NCBI RefSeq assembly: GCF_040807025.1
Contig: NC_090945.1
Location: 37,007,088 to 37,071,087 of the forward strand
DNA: 64,000 bases
From: Struthio camelus
Taxonomy: Eukaryota > Chordata > Aves > Struthioniformes > Struthionidae
Direction: 5' to 3'
Part shown: positions 38,621 to 49,252 of the stretch, one piece after another
How the letters are laid out: each line of letters begins with the position of its first letter
Numbering within the stretch: the first letter of the stretch is position 1
The notes under the pieces: model-generated
The model's database searches: none
The model's input: only the letters and a program-made list of their open reading frames with translations
What the model was told of the DNA's origin: nothing
Position numbers and translations under genes: made by a program

Positions 38621-39388
38621 AGTAATATTTAGGGGATAGTATTTAGAGATGCAAAGCATCCACAAAAGATTTTCCTTCTTTGTTAGAAAATATCAACATG
38701 AAAAAACTTTCACTAAATTTGCATGCTTCCCCTCTAATAGGAATTCTAAAGTATGCTCTGAACACATTTTAAACAGCCTCATAGACAGGCTTGTAGGATG
38801 GACTAATTAAAAATACTGTTTCATCAAATATTGAATTATTAAGTCATGTCATATGGAAATGCCTGGTTTTACCTTGCCTTTTTAGCTTTATTTTAGGTTT
38901 GTGCAGAGCCTTCTGATGGTAGTTCAGGATGATCACATTTCTGGAAAACACAGAGCCTAGACAGTTCACACGCTATTCACAGACTCCTTAAAGTTCAGAT
39001 TGCTTATGAGAAGCTATAAAAATTGGCCAGTTAGAGGAAAATAAAGAAAAACTGACATTTTTCCTGAAAAAATTTCCAGTGGGGTCTTAATATTGTGTCC
39101 TCCTAGGATTTTTTAAGTTGCAGTCACAGAAGCGGGTCAATACCACAACCAGAGTGCAAATCCTGCTCTTCAGAGTTCAGACAATTTTTTTTCTAAACAC
39201 TATAGCTTTGGCACATCAATCATCAGTGTTTCCAATTTAAGTTTATCACATTTAAATCAAGATCATCTCACTTACTACATACTACGTATTTCTCAACTCA
39301 CCATTAAAAAAAAGTTCCCTAAATTCCTATAGTTACTAGGCAAGGGGATATTTTTCTTAACTACAAAGTAATCTAAGTCTTACCAATA

Positions 39389-39404
39389 CATTGGGGGGGG
39401 GGGG
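39389..39404. repeat. Poly-G tract
   Basis: An uninterrupted run of about 12 G residues is followed by a mostly T-rich region at 39486-39519. It is a simple sequence in intron 2 that could disturb polymerase or assembly. Confidence 0.8.
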
Positions 39405-41482
39405 AGTACAAATCACTTCACTACTAAGTGTATCCATAATTATTCAGCATGCTTTTTAACAGGATGGAGGTCTGTAATCCTTCCTGGTTTTTTTTTTGTT
39501 TTGTTTTTTTTTTTTTTAAACAGGACAAGTGACTTCTATCACTCAACAATTCTGAGTTAAAGTTTTGTTAAAGACATCTCTTGGTCTCATTTATTCAGCT
39601 AGACTTACCAAAGTCACATTTTATGGTTACTTATCGGCCTTCCAAAGCATAGAGATGACTTGGAATCAAGTAGTCTAAATTCATTCATCCAACTGGGCAC
39701 AAGGCTCCCAACATGAAAGAAACAGCAAGAAGGAACTTTGCATCCTGATTACTTTATAAAAAGGAATTGAGATGGATTTGGGAACATCAGAGGTTTTTTT
39801 TGCTGCATTCTACTTATTGATAGACCAAAAAAATAAAGGTAAAACTATGTATGATCACTAAGACAGCTCACTGTTCAATTTACTATGCTTTTTTAAAAAA
39901 TTACAAGCTTGTCCTAGCTAAAGCCACAGAATTACCTTATCATCTATATTGCAAATGGACAGAAGTGATTGAGCTAGGATAACTGTAGCCAGAAATTTAC
40001 TCACTGAGAACCTAGGAAAGACTGCATATATTAACTAATGCACAACATGCAGCGCTGCTCTGGAAACTATTTGGTTACTCTCAGTCATCATCAGCTTTGA
40101 TAAGGTTAGATAGAAAATAAAATATTCTATAAAAATATATACTAAGATAGACAAAACAATGCACTACTATGAAAATATTTATGCTGCATTTTCAACAAGC
40201 GTAATCAATCTATTTAATTCTATCAGCCTTAGCTTTGGCATTTGTCCACACAGTACATGCAAAAAGAAGTCTCAGTGACCAAAGAGAGGAAAAAAGGGGA
40301 ATTTTTACCTCATAAAATCCATTATATTAGCATCTCAGAAACACTCATATCAAATTAGAAACCTGCTGTATCAGCAGGTGATGTCATTAGCTTTCAATAT
40401 GAAAAACAATACACAGATTACAGTGAAGAAACTGAAATGGAGAAATGAAAATAACAGCAAAAAGTCCATCGGTATCAGATAAATAAGTGGAAAGTCAGTT
40501 ATTCATCTCATATTTGTTCTATAAAAACAAATAGAGGAGAAAGTTTATTTAAAGAGAAGGAAAGAGGAAAGACAATGGTACGAAATAAAAAGATTTGTCA
40601 AATGGATTTTTGTTTGTGGTTTTAGTTTGCAGTCTGGCAGAAGCGAGAGGGAGGTGACAAATGAAGATTTTAAAGTAATTTTATTTTTTCCTCCTCAGAT
40701 CCAGTTATTTTTCCTCATAAGGTGACAAAAACTAAGATATTTCTCATTTGTATTTTGTCACTACGGGAATCTTGGTAAAGACCTCTTAATCCATGAACAG
40801 AATCAGAAGCAACAAAGAAAGATGATAGTTATACAATCATTGGCTTGAAAGATAGACAAGTTTTGCCAGAATATCTATTTCTCACTGCAACCCTAGTGCA
40901 ACATAGTAACCCCTCTACATACAGCTGTTCATTATGAACAAAACAGGGGTCTGTGAGAGCCCTTTACTGTACATTAGCTGAAGAGCCAAACACAAGCAAC
41001 ATATACCGATAGCTTAGCCTACTAGGTGTCAGAAAAATAACAGGACGGACTAATGTTTGAACAAGAATGACATTCTCAAAGTTTATCATAGAATAATAAA
41101 CTTCCTCACAGTCAGCACTCTCCTCCTCGATTTTAAGAGCTGAGGAAATACACCATGCTATATCTAACACAGGCTGGAAACTAGATTCTCAGAGAACACT
41201 GGCCAAAAGAGAGCAGAAAAATTTGAGTATTTCTAAGAGTAATTTCCCTAGCAACAGTAAAATTAGACTATTAATTTTCAATGCATGACAGAAGTAGGCT
41301 CATTAAGCACGCTGTTACACTGGACAGAGAAAACATTAGAGTTGGTTCTCAGCTCCTTGAGATTCAGCACTGCTGGAATGAGTAAGGTATTTACTCAAGT
41401 AAGCAGGACAACAGAGTTTAAGTTTCTTTAACAAGCTGCAGGTCAATTACTGCACACTTAGGTTTCTGACTTTGAGTCTTTC

Positions 41483-41523
41483 ATATATGTATATACACAC
41501 ACACACACATATATGTATATATA
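41483..41523. repeat. Compound TA/TG/CA microsatellite with repeated flanks
   Basis: A CA run of about nine units is bounded on both sides by the same 14-bp motif (CATATATGTATATA) in direct orientation. The whole is a compound alternating purine-pyrimidine tract. Confidence 0.85.
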
Positions 41524-41837
41524 AAGCATGGTCCCCTCTTAAACCCTTAAAGATGAGGACCATCAAAACTGCCCCTCTGTTTTGACAGAGAGTCAAGAGA
41601 AACCCAAGAAATTCACCATGACCTGCATGCACTAGAACAAGTTTGAAAAACGTAAGACCAACATGATTACTCAAAAAGTAAAAGTTAGATTAGTCAATCC
41701 TCTTTTTTAAAATGAAACTTTCCATCTTAGAGTATGGTTTTGCTATAATGAGTAAATATGTAATAATGCCCTTCCACACGGATCCGCCCAGCCTACTATC
41801 CACCCCAGTCCAAAGATAGCTCACTTTAGTAACGCCC

Positions 41838-41857
41838 TCCCCCCCCCCCCAAAAAAC
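41838..41857. repeat. Adjacent poly-C and poly-A tracts
   Basis: A C run of about 13 passes directly into an A run of six. It is an intronic simple sequence without further signal. Confidence 0.75.
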
Positions 41858-44474
41858 CCAAATCCTGTTTGCCTCCTCCTTCCAAAGTACAAGAAAGCTA
41901 GCTGATTTGTGTTAACACTGCTGAGCTAGTGCAGTTATGAGTCACCAAAGTGAAGAAAACCAAATAGCAGGGGAGATTTGGGGCTTTACCCCACTACTAA
42001 CAACAGAACATAGCATGATTTTCATACCTTCAACTGAACGTGCAGACACAGAAGAGTAAATTTGCTCTGAAAGCTATTGAGAAACACACTGCTGTAAAAG
42101 ACATAGCTGAGAATCAGTTTTTCATAGAAAAATTAAATCTGCACATACACAGAAAAATAAATCTGCCATTGCTAACCAATACTTAATATACACCGAATTC
42201 TGACCAGTGCGATTTCAGAGGTATTATCCGAAAAAATGAAGAGGTCACAGCTAAGTACTGAATGGAAGCAGAACTGGATGACTATTGTTTTGTAGGGAGA
42301 TGTTAATGCTGCAGCTCTTCATCCCCTATGCTACACTCAGATTACAGAAAATCACATTAAAAGGTCAGCTTAACAATTTTCAGTAAAAATTTCCAGACAA
42401 TAGGTGTTTTCTGTAACAGAAAATAGGGGTAGGCTGGCTGAGTTGGTTCCTAAGCAGTCCAGTTTCGATAAAATAAAAAAAATCCAGAGATCTTCTCCCT
42501 CCAAAGCAGTCAACAGTATTGACTTGCTTTCCTGGAACGCAGAGTAGCAAGGTACCTACTTTTCCTGATTTTTGACCAGAAACTTTTATTGTGCTCTCGC
42601 ACAATAAAGGTAAAGTGTCCCTAATACCAGATCATGAGTTTCTACAACAGCTATCAGCCAACTAGTTCTGCTTTGATAATATAAAGTGGTACAAAGGCTT
42701 GAACTTTAGTCTCCCTTGTCACAGGAAAGTATGATGGAATGGTTAGGGAATCTTCTCAGAAAGGTGTTTGTCTCACTTGGATAGAGAGTAAACACACCTA
42801 TTTTCCAAGAATTTCCACACAGCAAGAAACTATTTTCCCTGCTTCCATTCAGGAAAAGAAGCTCCAAAAGCATGCCACCTATGAGTCAAATACTCTGGTC
42901 CTTTTTAATCTAAAACTGAGGATTCTCTCAATCAAACTGAATTTTTGGCTCCTGTCTTGTCCAAACAGAGGCAGAAGAGGAATTACAGAATCAAGCAGTT
43001 TTTATACCTCTTCCTACTTGGCTGAACCTTTTTTCACCACCACCATAAAATACACACACTCGCAAAAGAGCATGCCAGGAACAAAGTAAAGTGTAATACA
43101 CTCACAAAGAATTTTTCCCTGCAAATGTCTAAAAGGGTAAACTATTTAGCAGAATTTCCTTTTGAACCTCCCCTCCACATATGTGAGCACTGAGTTTAGT
43201 CAAGAACAATTGTCAAACGTCTAAGGAACTTTAGTCAGTTTCTCCTACTTGAAACACTCATGAAACCTCCGCTCTCCACTTCATTTTTGCCAGCACTGCA
43301 TTTCCTCTCTACTGAGACTTTCAGCCTAGCAAGTGATAGCATTAAACTCTGTTAATATGAGTATCTTGGAAAAAAATGAAATTGACGCTTATCATAATCC
43401 AAGAAATTAAGATAACATCAAAAAGCATTGAACAGACACAGCACATGCAATTTCTAATAATCATTACATATTTACCTGTGACCTAAAGAATATTACTAGT
43501 AAAATAACAGAAATGCAAATAGCTTTTAAAAATCAGTATGCCTTCTGCACTGACTTTCTTGTTACAAACTTTACGCTTGTTGCACATGCTCTCACTTCCT
43601 GGTTTGTCAGAGAAACTCCACTCTGTTTTAAAGTCAAAGGTACTCACTAAAAGTAAGTGGGAGTTACGGGAATTCTTAGAGACTTGGAGACATTTTAAGG
43701 CCTCAAATAATAGCAGAGCATCTCGGTAAACATAAAGACAGTCTTTCCCTTGATGTTTGGTCTGCTTCTGCATACAGACACCAACAACTAGCCTAATCGT
43801 TTCAAATGCTGTCCAAAATGTTCAACAGCATGTTACAATTGTAGCCTAAACAGGAGCAGTTGTATCCTCAGTTTTTAGTAATACCTTTTAAGAAGTATTG
43901 AAGTCATCTATACTGTATACAAAAAAAAAGCAGCTGACTACCTAACTTATTAATAAAAAAGACCATTGAAATTGAATTTTACTGTTCCCAACCAACAAAG
44001 TAACTAAAGCATTTAAATGAATCCCTCCAATAGTAGACAGAACATAGAAGTTCAAAGCAAATAGAAAGCCAAAAGGGAAAGGTATTTATTTTTCTAGAAG
44101 AGGGACATAAACATCTTCACAGGAAAGACTGTTGTCGTTTAAAAAAGCAGCATGGATCTTGTTGTCGGTTTGACAACAAGCTACTAAATAAACTTTTGTG
44201 TTGAGCGTTATCTGCTGAATGTTTAAACATTATGATACATTTCTCAGTGTATCAACAACTGTAAAGCAACAATTTCTCTGAGGCAAATTAAGGCTGATGC
44301 TCTTAACACTTGTTTCAAGTTTAAATGTGCGTAGAGTGGCTCATTTGTTTTTTCTTCAGCGTTTGCTATTTGTAAGTAGGAAGAACCCAGCTGAAATCTA
44401 GTATTGTGAAAGTGCAAACATGCAGAAAAATACTGAAAGACAGAAATATAACATCAAAAAGTATAGGATTCTTC

Positions 44475-44493
44475 TACACACACACACACACAC
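44475..44493. repeat. (CA)n microsatellite near exon 2
   Basis: A run of about nine CA units lies some 40 bp downstream (in the LRBA sense) of the exon 2 donor, within intron 2. On the LRBA sense strand it reads (TG)n. Confidence 0.8.
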
Positions 44494-44535
44494 TATTCTT
44501 TTCTTATCTCATGTCCAAAAAGGCAATCAACTTAC

Positions 44536-44769
44536 CAAATTAAATACAGTTTCGACTATGTCTCTGTTGGATACTTCACCAACTTTCACCAGTCCCGTCA
44601 GCACAGCAAATTTCATCCTGATGCCTCGGATGGGGATTCCTGGATTCAAAGGCTGCAGCACACTTCCCCCTTCAGCAGCATTTCCTTCTTTTCCCGCTCC
44701 TCCTCCACCACCACCTCCTCCTCCATCATCACCTGTTGGCTGAACAACTTGTTTCTCTGCACTCGCCAT
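44536..44769 (-). CDS. LRBA: LRBA coding exon 2 with start codon
   Basis: The start ATG at 44767-44769 lies in a strong context (GCCATGG). Seventy-eight codons follow, beginning MASAEKQVVQPTGDD, then nine glycines, then AGKEGNAAEGGSV, PLNPGIPIRGIRMKFAV and GLVKVGEVSNRDIVETVFNL, up to the donor GTAAGT. The first 40 or so residues are a disordered, acidic and glycine-rich tail typical of LRBA. From IPIRGIRMKFAVL on, the match to mammalian LRBA is nearly complete as I recall it. The frame stays open upstream to 44871, but the acceptor at 44794-44795 and the family's usual start favour this ATG. Intron 2 after this exon is about 38 kb. Confidence 0.95.
44694..44730 (-). repeat. GGN codon run encoding poly-glycine in LRBA
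   Basis: Nine consecutive Gly codons (GGA and GGT in blocks of three) encode residues 16-24 of LRBA. Human LRBA has about five glycines at this position from memory, so the run probably varies in length between species. Confidence 0.85.
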
Positions 44770-44793
44770 GGCTAGTTCACTCCAGGTTACGAC
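44770..44793 (-). other. LRBA: LRBA exon 2, 5' untranslated part
   Basis: Upstream of the ATG, a plausible acceptor (GCGTTTCAG, AG at 44794-44795) defines a 24-nt untranslated start of exon 2. A pyrimidine-containing stretch precedes it. The implied non-coding exon 1 lies further right in the CpG-dense region. A transcript would be needed to confirm the junction. Confidence 0.6.
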
Positions 44794-45354
44794 CTGAAAC
44801 GCCAAAGGCACGGTCGCCGCTCCAGGAAGAAGGAACAACTTCGGCTCAAGGAAGGGTATCCCGCAGCCCACTCCCCTTCAGCTCCACCTCATGAAGAAAC
44901 CCGCGTCCGGCGGGGGGAGGAGGGCGGGCGCGCCCTGGAAGTCCCAGCTCCCTCCTCAGCAGGAGGCGTCTGTCAGCAGCTATCTGCCCTGAGGCAGGTA
45001 TTTACAGCCCTGAAGGACAATCCGAGATATTTTTGAAGTCGCTGAGAGCCAGGCGCTCCGCACAAGCCCGAGGGTCCTACCTCACCCAGCCACCGCCCCC
45101 CCCGTCCCGAGGGAGGCGGCAACAGTCCCCCGCGGAAGCTCTCACTCCCCCCCAATAAACCCGCCGCACAGCGCGAGCCACCTTCCCAAAGACAGTTAAT
45201 TATATATATTTTAAAGGGAATACGCTCCTCCTTCCCGCCTGGCTCTGTTTCTCCAGCGTCCTCAGCTCCAGCCCGCGCACCTCAGCCACCGCCCCCAGCT
45301 GCGCGGCGCGGACAGGTGCAGCGACAGGCCGCCCGCGAGGGAAGTTGCACTCAC

Positions 45355-45600
45355 CCCGCTCCCCGCCGCGCCACCGAGGGGCACGGGCTGCCGTGACGCC
45401 GGGCTCTGCGGCCGGGAGGCGGCGGCTCTGCCCCTCTCACCGGCAGCGCCCCGCTCGCCTGCTGCGGAGGAACGGCGGTCCGAGAAGCGCCGGCAGCCCC
45501 TCTCCCGAGGAGAGCCTAAAGTTTCAGCCACTGCCGCCTCACGCCGCGAGCTCAGTCAGATCCATCTCTTCCTGCCGACGCTGCCGCCATGACAGCGCTG
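45355..45600 (-). other. LRBA: Putative LRBA non-coding exon 1
   Basis: An inferred leader exon. A strong donor GTGAGT is read on the minus strand at 45349-45354, and promoter motifs are clustered at 45570-45660. Other donors in the same block are possible: GTGAGA near 45435-45440 and GTGAGG near 45070-45075. The 5' limit is a guess from the YY1-like and GC-box positions. Splicing to the acceptor at 44794 would give a short intron 1 of about 560 bp. The exact exon cannot be decided from sequence alone. Confidence 0.4.
45552..45590 (-). CDS. Short upstream ORF (12 codons) in putative LRBA leader
   Basis: On the LRBA strand an ATG in strong context (G at -3, G at +4) opens a 12-codon frame (MAAASAGRDGSD) closed by TGA, ahead of the main ORF. 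The ATG overlaps a YY1-like ATGGCGGC element. Such overlap of the YY1 site with a near-cap ATG is a known promoter layout in vertebrate housekeeping genes, and the ATG is used as a uORF only if the start site lies upstream of 45590. If translated, it could dampen LRBA translation. There is no direct evidence of translation. Confidence 0.4.
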   Translation of the reverse strand: MAAASAGRDGSD

Positions 45601-45630
45601 AGCCCCGGAGCGCGGCCGGGCGAGGAGCCG

Positions 45631-45642
45631 TGCGCCTGCGCG
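45631..45642. promoter_or_regulatory. NRF1-like site
   Basis: TGCGCCTGCGCG differs from the NRF1 palindrome consensus by one central base. It lies within the CpG island just upstream of the presumed LRBA start region. Confidence 0.5.
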
Positions 45643-45651
45643 GCCAGGCGC

Positions 45652-45660
45652 GGGCGGGGC
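45652..45660. promoter_or_regulatory. GC box (Sp1/KLF type)
   Basis: A perfect GGGCGGGGC core lies on the plus strand about 60 bp upstream of the YY1-like motif. It is typical of CpG-island promoters. Confidence 0.6.
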
Positions 45661-45870
45661 CGGCCGACGGCGCGCGGGGCGGGTGCCGCCGCTCGCGCGC
45701 GCCCAGGTGCGCCCAGGTGAGCGGCGCCCGCCCGCCCGCGCCCAGCCCGAAGCCTCCCGAGCGCTCCCAAGCCTCCCCCTGCCCAGCTGCTTTGGCAGCG
45801 GGCTTGCACCTGTGGGGCTTCGGCTGCACAGCGAGGGAGGGGCGCGGCTCACCTGAAGGCAGGTGCCTCG

Positions 45871-46629
45871 CTTTTGCTTAATTGTCATCAGGCAGGAGTA
45901 AAAGCTCGGAAGGAGGCCGAGGACGCAGGGACCGGTCTCGACCTGCCCCTGGGGGCGTGGCCAGGCGGCTCCTTGCTGAGGTGCTGTGCACAGTCAGCTC
46001 CCAAAGGACTTGGGAGTCCTTTATGCCTCGGGAAAACAGGACATGGCAGGCTACGTGACAGGGAAGGTGTGGGTGCCGTGTATGAGTGTGCTGATTCAGA
46101 CGGCGAGGGGAAACATGCTTTTTGTAATCCTACGTGTTCCCCCGTGTCTCTTGTTTTGTCTTTTCTTCTGTGCTTCACAAGGTGCTTCAGGCCTGCTCAA
46201 CTCTTCCCTCTGTACTTCCTGCTCAGAGTAGATGAGGTAGCAAGCCCACAATGAACTACTTGCCTTCAATGAAGTTATTCATGTGTCTGAATCCGATGCC
46301 TGTATGGATTAGGCTCGTCCTTGTCTTGTATACAAAAACTTTCTCAAAACTTTCTCTCCGGTGGCCTGATCTACAACTGCTTGAAGTCTACCATTCCAGA
46401 AGCAATTTTTTAAAGAACAAAAGAAACCGTGCCATCCTGCTGCCACACGCAAAGCACAGAACCAGCATGTGAGAGAGTGAAACTAGGTGTGCTCTGTGCT
46501 CACGGCCCTAAACCGGAGGAAAACCGCAAGTAGGCACAGCACAGCAGGTACCACGTTTGCAGAGGGAGCAAGGACGGGGAGGGGAGGTTTAATGACATCG
46601 GTGTCAGCAATGCGCAGTCTGGTACAGCT
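45871..46629. other. Spacer between two CpG-dense blocks
   Basis: About 760 bp of moderate composition with fewer CpGs. Open frames here (for example 45874-46254 plus) have no recognisable domain. No repeat is recognised. Confidence 0.6.
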
Positions 46630-47700
46630 CCAACTGCTGGCGCCCTATGGCGCAGGCTGAGAGGAAACCGAGGCGGCGGCCGCGGGGAGCGGCACTGCTT
46701 CACCGCGGCTCTCGGGCCGCCCTCCTTCCCCCCCCTCCCCGGCCGGGACAGGGTAGGGCAGCGCCGGGGCCGCACTGCTTGCCCGCCCTGACCTCTAGCC
46801 TGGGCGGGCGGCGTCCTTCCTCCTCCTCCAGCTGCTCGCCTGGGAGCACAAATATAGGTCGGGCGAGGTGCGATTCAGCTTGGACGAGTTCAGGTAAAAA
46901 ACGGGTGAAAGAACGAGAAGGAAAGGCGCTCTCTTCTTTCAGGTTAAAACCCTTAGAGAATTCGTTCATTGCTCCGGGCTTGCGCAGGAAGCAGCTCGTT
47001 TTACAGAAGGGCTTGTAGTTTCACCAAGGTTTGCCCCGAAGGACGTCTTTCACGGGCTGCCCTGCCAGCTGAGAGCTGCTCGTTCATCACAGTTTTTTTG
47101 GGGAGAATTCCTCTAAGCAGCGTTGTTCCCCGGAGGGACGACAAGGTGTTGCCGGGGGCTCCAGTCACAGCTCGGCAGCCGGGGCCCGGCCAGCCCCCTT
47201 TGCCGGGCGGGCTGGCTGAGGGGCGGTGTCAAAGCTCAGCCTCCTCACCTGCTCTCTGCCGAAAAAAACGCCCTCGCGGTCCCAGTAAAAATAAAAATAA
47301 CTAAAAAAAAAAAAAAAACGGCGCCCCTCAACGCCGAGCACCAAAGTGCGCTCGCTGGGAGCGGGGCCGTGGCCCCAGAGCGGGGGCGGCGGCGGCGCAG
47401 CCTGCCCTCCCCTCCTCTCAGCCGCGGTCCCGGGCGGCGGCGGGGCCGCTTCCTTCTGGAAATCACCTGCCGTGACTAACCGTCGGGTAAACGTTGGCGG
47501 CGGCTTTCAGCCCGCGGGCAGGTCGCGCGGCCGAGCGAGCGAACGAGGGCGGTTTCCCGCCCAGGGCGCGCGGCGGCCGTTAGCGGGTCAGAGGTGGCCG
47601 TTAGGCCGCCGGAACTGAGCAACGGCCGAGCGCGAGGAGCGAGCCGGCTGGCGGCGGGGGGGGGAGGGAAGAGGGCAGGCGACGCGGAGTGAGCCTTTGA
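46630..47700. promoter_or_regulatory. Second CpG-dense block, possible divergent or alternative promoter
   Basis: About 1 kb of high GC and CpG density is separated from the LRBA island by a CpG-poor gap. It holds a perfect E2F-type TTTCCCGCC (47553-47561), two MYB-type CCGTTA motifs (47577-47582 and 47598-47603), an AAATATAGG TATA/CArG-like element (46850-46858) and a plus-strand donor-like CAG|GTAAAA (junction at 46893/46894). No recognisable protein frame is present. It may start a plus-strand non-coding transcript, serve as an alternative upstream LRBA start, or be a shore of the same island. Confidence 0.5.
47553..47561 (+). promoter_or_regulatory. E2F-type site
   Basis: TTTCCCGCC matches the E2F consensus. 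It lies in the second CpG block, next to two MYB-type CCGTTA motifs at 47577 and 47598. It is unsupported by any located start site. Confidence 0.4.
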
Positions 47701-49208
47701 CTGCCTTCACCGCTGTGAGCTGCGGGGCCTGAGGTTCATGTCCTGACTGAAAGGCGGCGTTGGTGGCGCCGTGCGCCCTCCTGGGCTCGTTTCCATCCTT
47801 GACTCAGCATCGCCGCTGAATCATCAGCCGTTCCCGGAGCACCTGCTTTGCTTTCCCCCTCCTTTCCTCTTCCCTCCATCCTAAATCTGCCTGGACCTGC
47901 CATTAAGATTAACTCGTGTTGCTCAAGAAATTGCAACCTGAGGTAACGTGGATGCACGCTAGAAAAATAGGAGCGTCACACTTAGGGGTCAGCCTCTAAC
48001 TGCACGTGCAGCTACCCTGGCTGTGTGTGCAAACTGTTAGCTAAATGTCCAGTTAGTAATCTGCACGTAAGATTGCAGATCCTGTTTTCTGGCAGTTGCA
48101 AAGCACAAAGATTGGTGCCCTTTCAGCGTTTTCTTCTGGGGTGACTAAAGCTACAGATACATGTTTACATGCACATTATCTCAGATGTAATGAACTCTTT
48201 GTCTGGCCTGTTAATAAAGCTGTTTGCCCGATATTTATCTGAAAATCTGGTAATAAAGAACCAAGAGGGTCTGCTCCTTTGAACTGTTCACATCCAAATT
48301 GTCTTTAATGATGCGCTTTCAATGAGACTGCTTGTCTGAATGAGGATTATACATCCCGCTAAAGATTGCAGGGTCTGGTACCAGCTGTTTAACAGACAGG
48401 CAAGTGCATTTCCAGATGATTGGATTACAGACAAAAAACAGTCATCACGCTCATAATTACATTCTATGGGTTTTTTTTTTTCAAGTGGTGTAGTTACAAT
48501 TTCTTAACAACGTACTGCAATGCTTGATGAAAGATTCTTTAGTGATTTTAGAGTTAGTCATCTATCTTTTCCCCACCCTGATTTTTGTATTTGTATTTTT
48601 GGGAGGAGACAGAAGGAAGATTTACTTCTCCCAGTAATTCTGTTAACTCACAGACTGTCAGTCTAATCTATTTCAGGGTTTTATTCTGCTGCCTGTTCTT
48701 GTAGTCTCTGAACATTTTTCATGTAAAACTGAACAGAACAGTAAAGTCTTAGGTAGACTTCGTGCAATAACTGTTAGCTCCTTTTTAAGTTAGCCTTGGG
48801 ATAGTCATTTTAAAGTTTTTGTTTGCAATTTTGCTCGAGTGACTTAAGAGTTCTTTTTGTTTTCTTCAGTTATTTGCTGCTTATGTGTCATGAATGAAAA
48901 TTCTCATTCTTCTGGTGTAAAACCTTTAACAGAAGAAAGTTTAGCAGGAGACTCTAGATTCACTTAATCCTGTGTAGAAATATGAATAAAATAGCAAGAT
49001 AATTATTGTAGGAAAAAATATATTGCACAGTGAATTACAGTATGTTTATTTTATTTTTGGAGTCTTCAAGGAAAGGGATAATTCATTACACCGTTAGTAT
49101 CTTTATGGTTTCCATATTATCTCTTTTTTTTTTTTACATGGGTAACTGAATGCAAGCATGATAAAATACGTGTATTCACTTGTAATTAAATTCAGATGTC
49201 AAGTAATC

Positions 49209-49252
49209 ACTTGATCACTATCGCTCAACCACTATCACTCAACCACTATCAA
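49209..49252. repeat. Short tandem repeat, unit about 15 bp
   Basis: Roughly three imperfect copies of a unit of the form CACTATCRCTCAAC occur head to tail. It is local simple duplication with no known role. Confidence 0.7.

Larger units (their letters stand above)
30293..44535 (-). other. LRBA intron 2, right part (no gene recognised)
   Basis: About 14 kb run from the second CR1 copy to the exon 2 donor GTAAGT (44530-44535). It holds a short unassigned repeat near 38555-38620, homopolymers (39389-39404 G-rich, 39486-39519 T-rich, 41838-41857 C then A), and microsatellites at 41483-41523 and 44475-44493. No splice-supported exon or RNA gene was identified. The GC-richer stretch at 34780-35200 gave no recognisable protein or repeat. 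Confidence 0.75.
1..45600 (-). other. LRBA: LRBA gene, 5' part (exon 1 region to exon 8, running off the left edge)
   Basis: This is the 5' portion of the LRBA transcription unit. Seven coding exons in order on the minus strand join in phase to give 333 residues that match what I remember of vertebrate LRBA almost throughout. The paralogue NBEA is less likely because the acidic/poly-glycine N-terminus (GDDGG..., then IPIRGIRMKFAVL) is the LRBA form. LRBA is a large (about 2,850 residues in mammals) BEACH-family scaffold on endosomal and vesicular membranes. In mammals it protects CTLA-4 from lysosomal degradation. The part present encodes the N-terminus, the first armadillo-like helices and the beginning of the ConA-like lectin domain. 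The right-hand limit is the inferred promoter and is approximate. The gene continues to the left of base 1. Confidence 0.95.
44880..45870. promoter_or_regulatory. CpG island and promoter region of LRBA
   Basis: This stretch of about 1 kb is rich in G, C and CpG, in sharp contrast with the AT-rich flanks. It lies immediately upstream of and around the first LRBA exon. It carries a GC box (45652-45660, GGGCGGGGC), an NRF1-like element (45631-45642, TGCGCCTGCGCG), an ETS-like GGAA and a YY1-like ATGGCGGC on the LRBA strand near 45570-45590. No TATA box is seen at a fitting distance. This is the usual layout of a housekeeping, dispersed-start promoter, and such promoters often fire in both directions. 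Confidence 0.8.

Noticed and set aside
44770..44871. In-frame N-terminal extension of LRBA to 44871
   Set aside because: A good acceptor at 44794-44795 interrupts it, and the ATG at 44769 has a strong context and matches the family's start.
45345..45881. Long plus-strand open frame of 178 codons in the CpG island
   Set aside because: GC-rich DNA lacks stop codons by composition. The product is a low-complexity Arg/Pro/Ala/Ser string and several other frames are open over the same bases.
46647..47479. Overlapping open frames of 110-123 codons in the second CpG block
   Set aside because: Same compositional effect. No recognisable domain and no splice-supported continuation.
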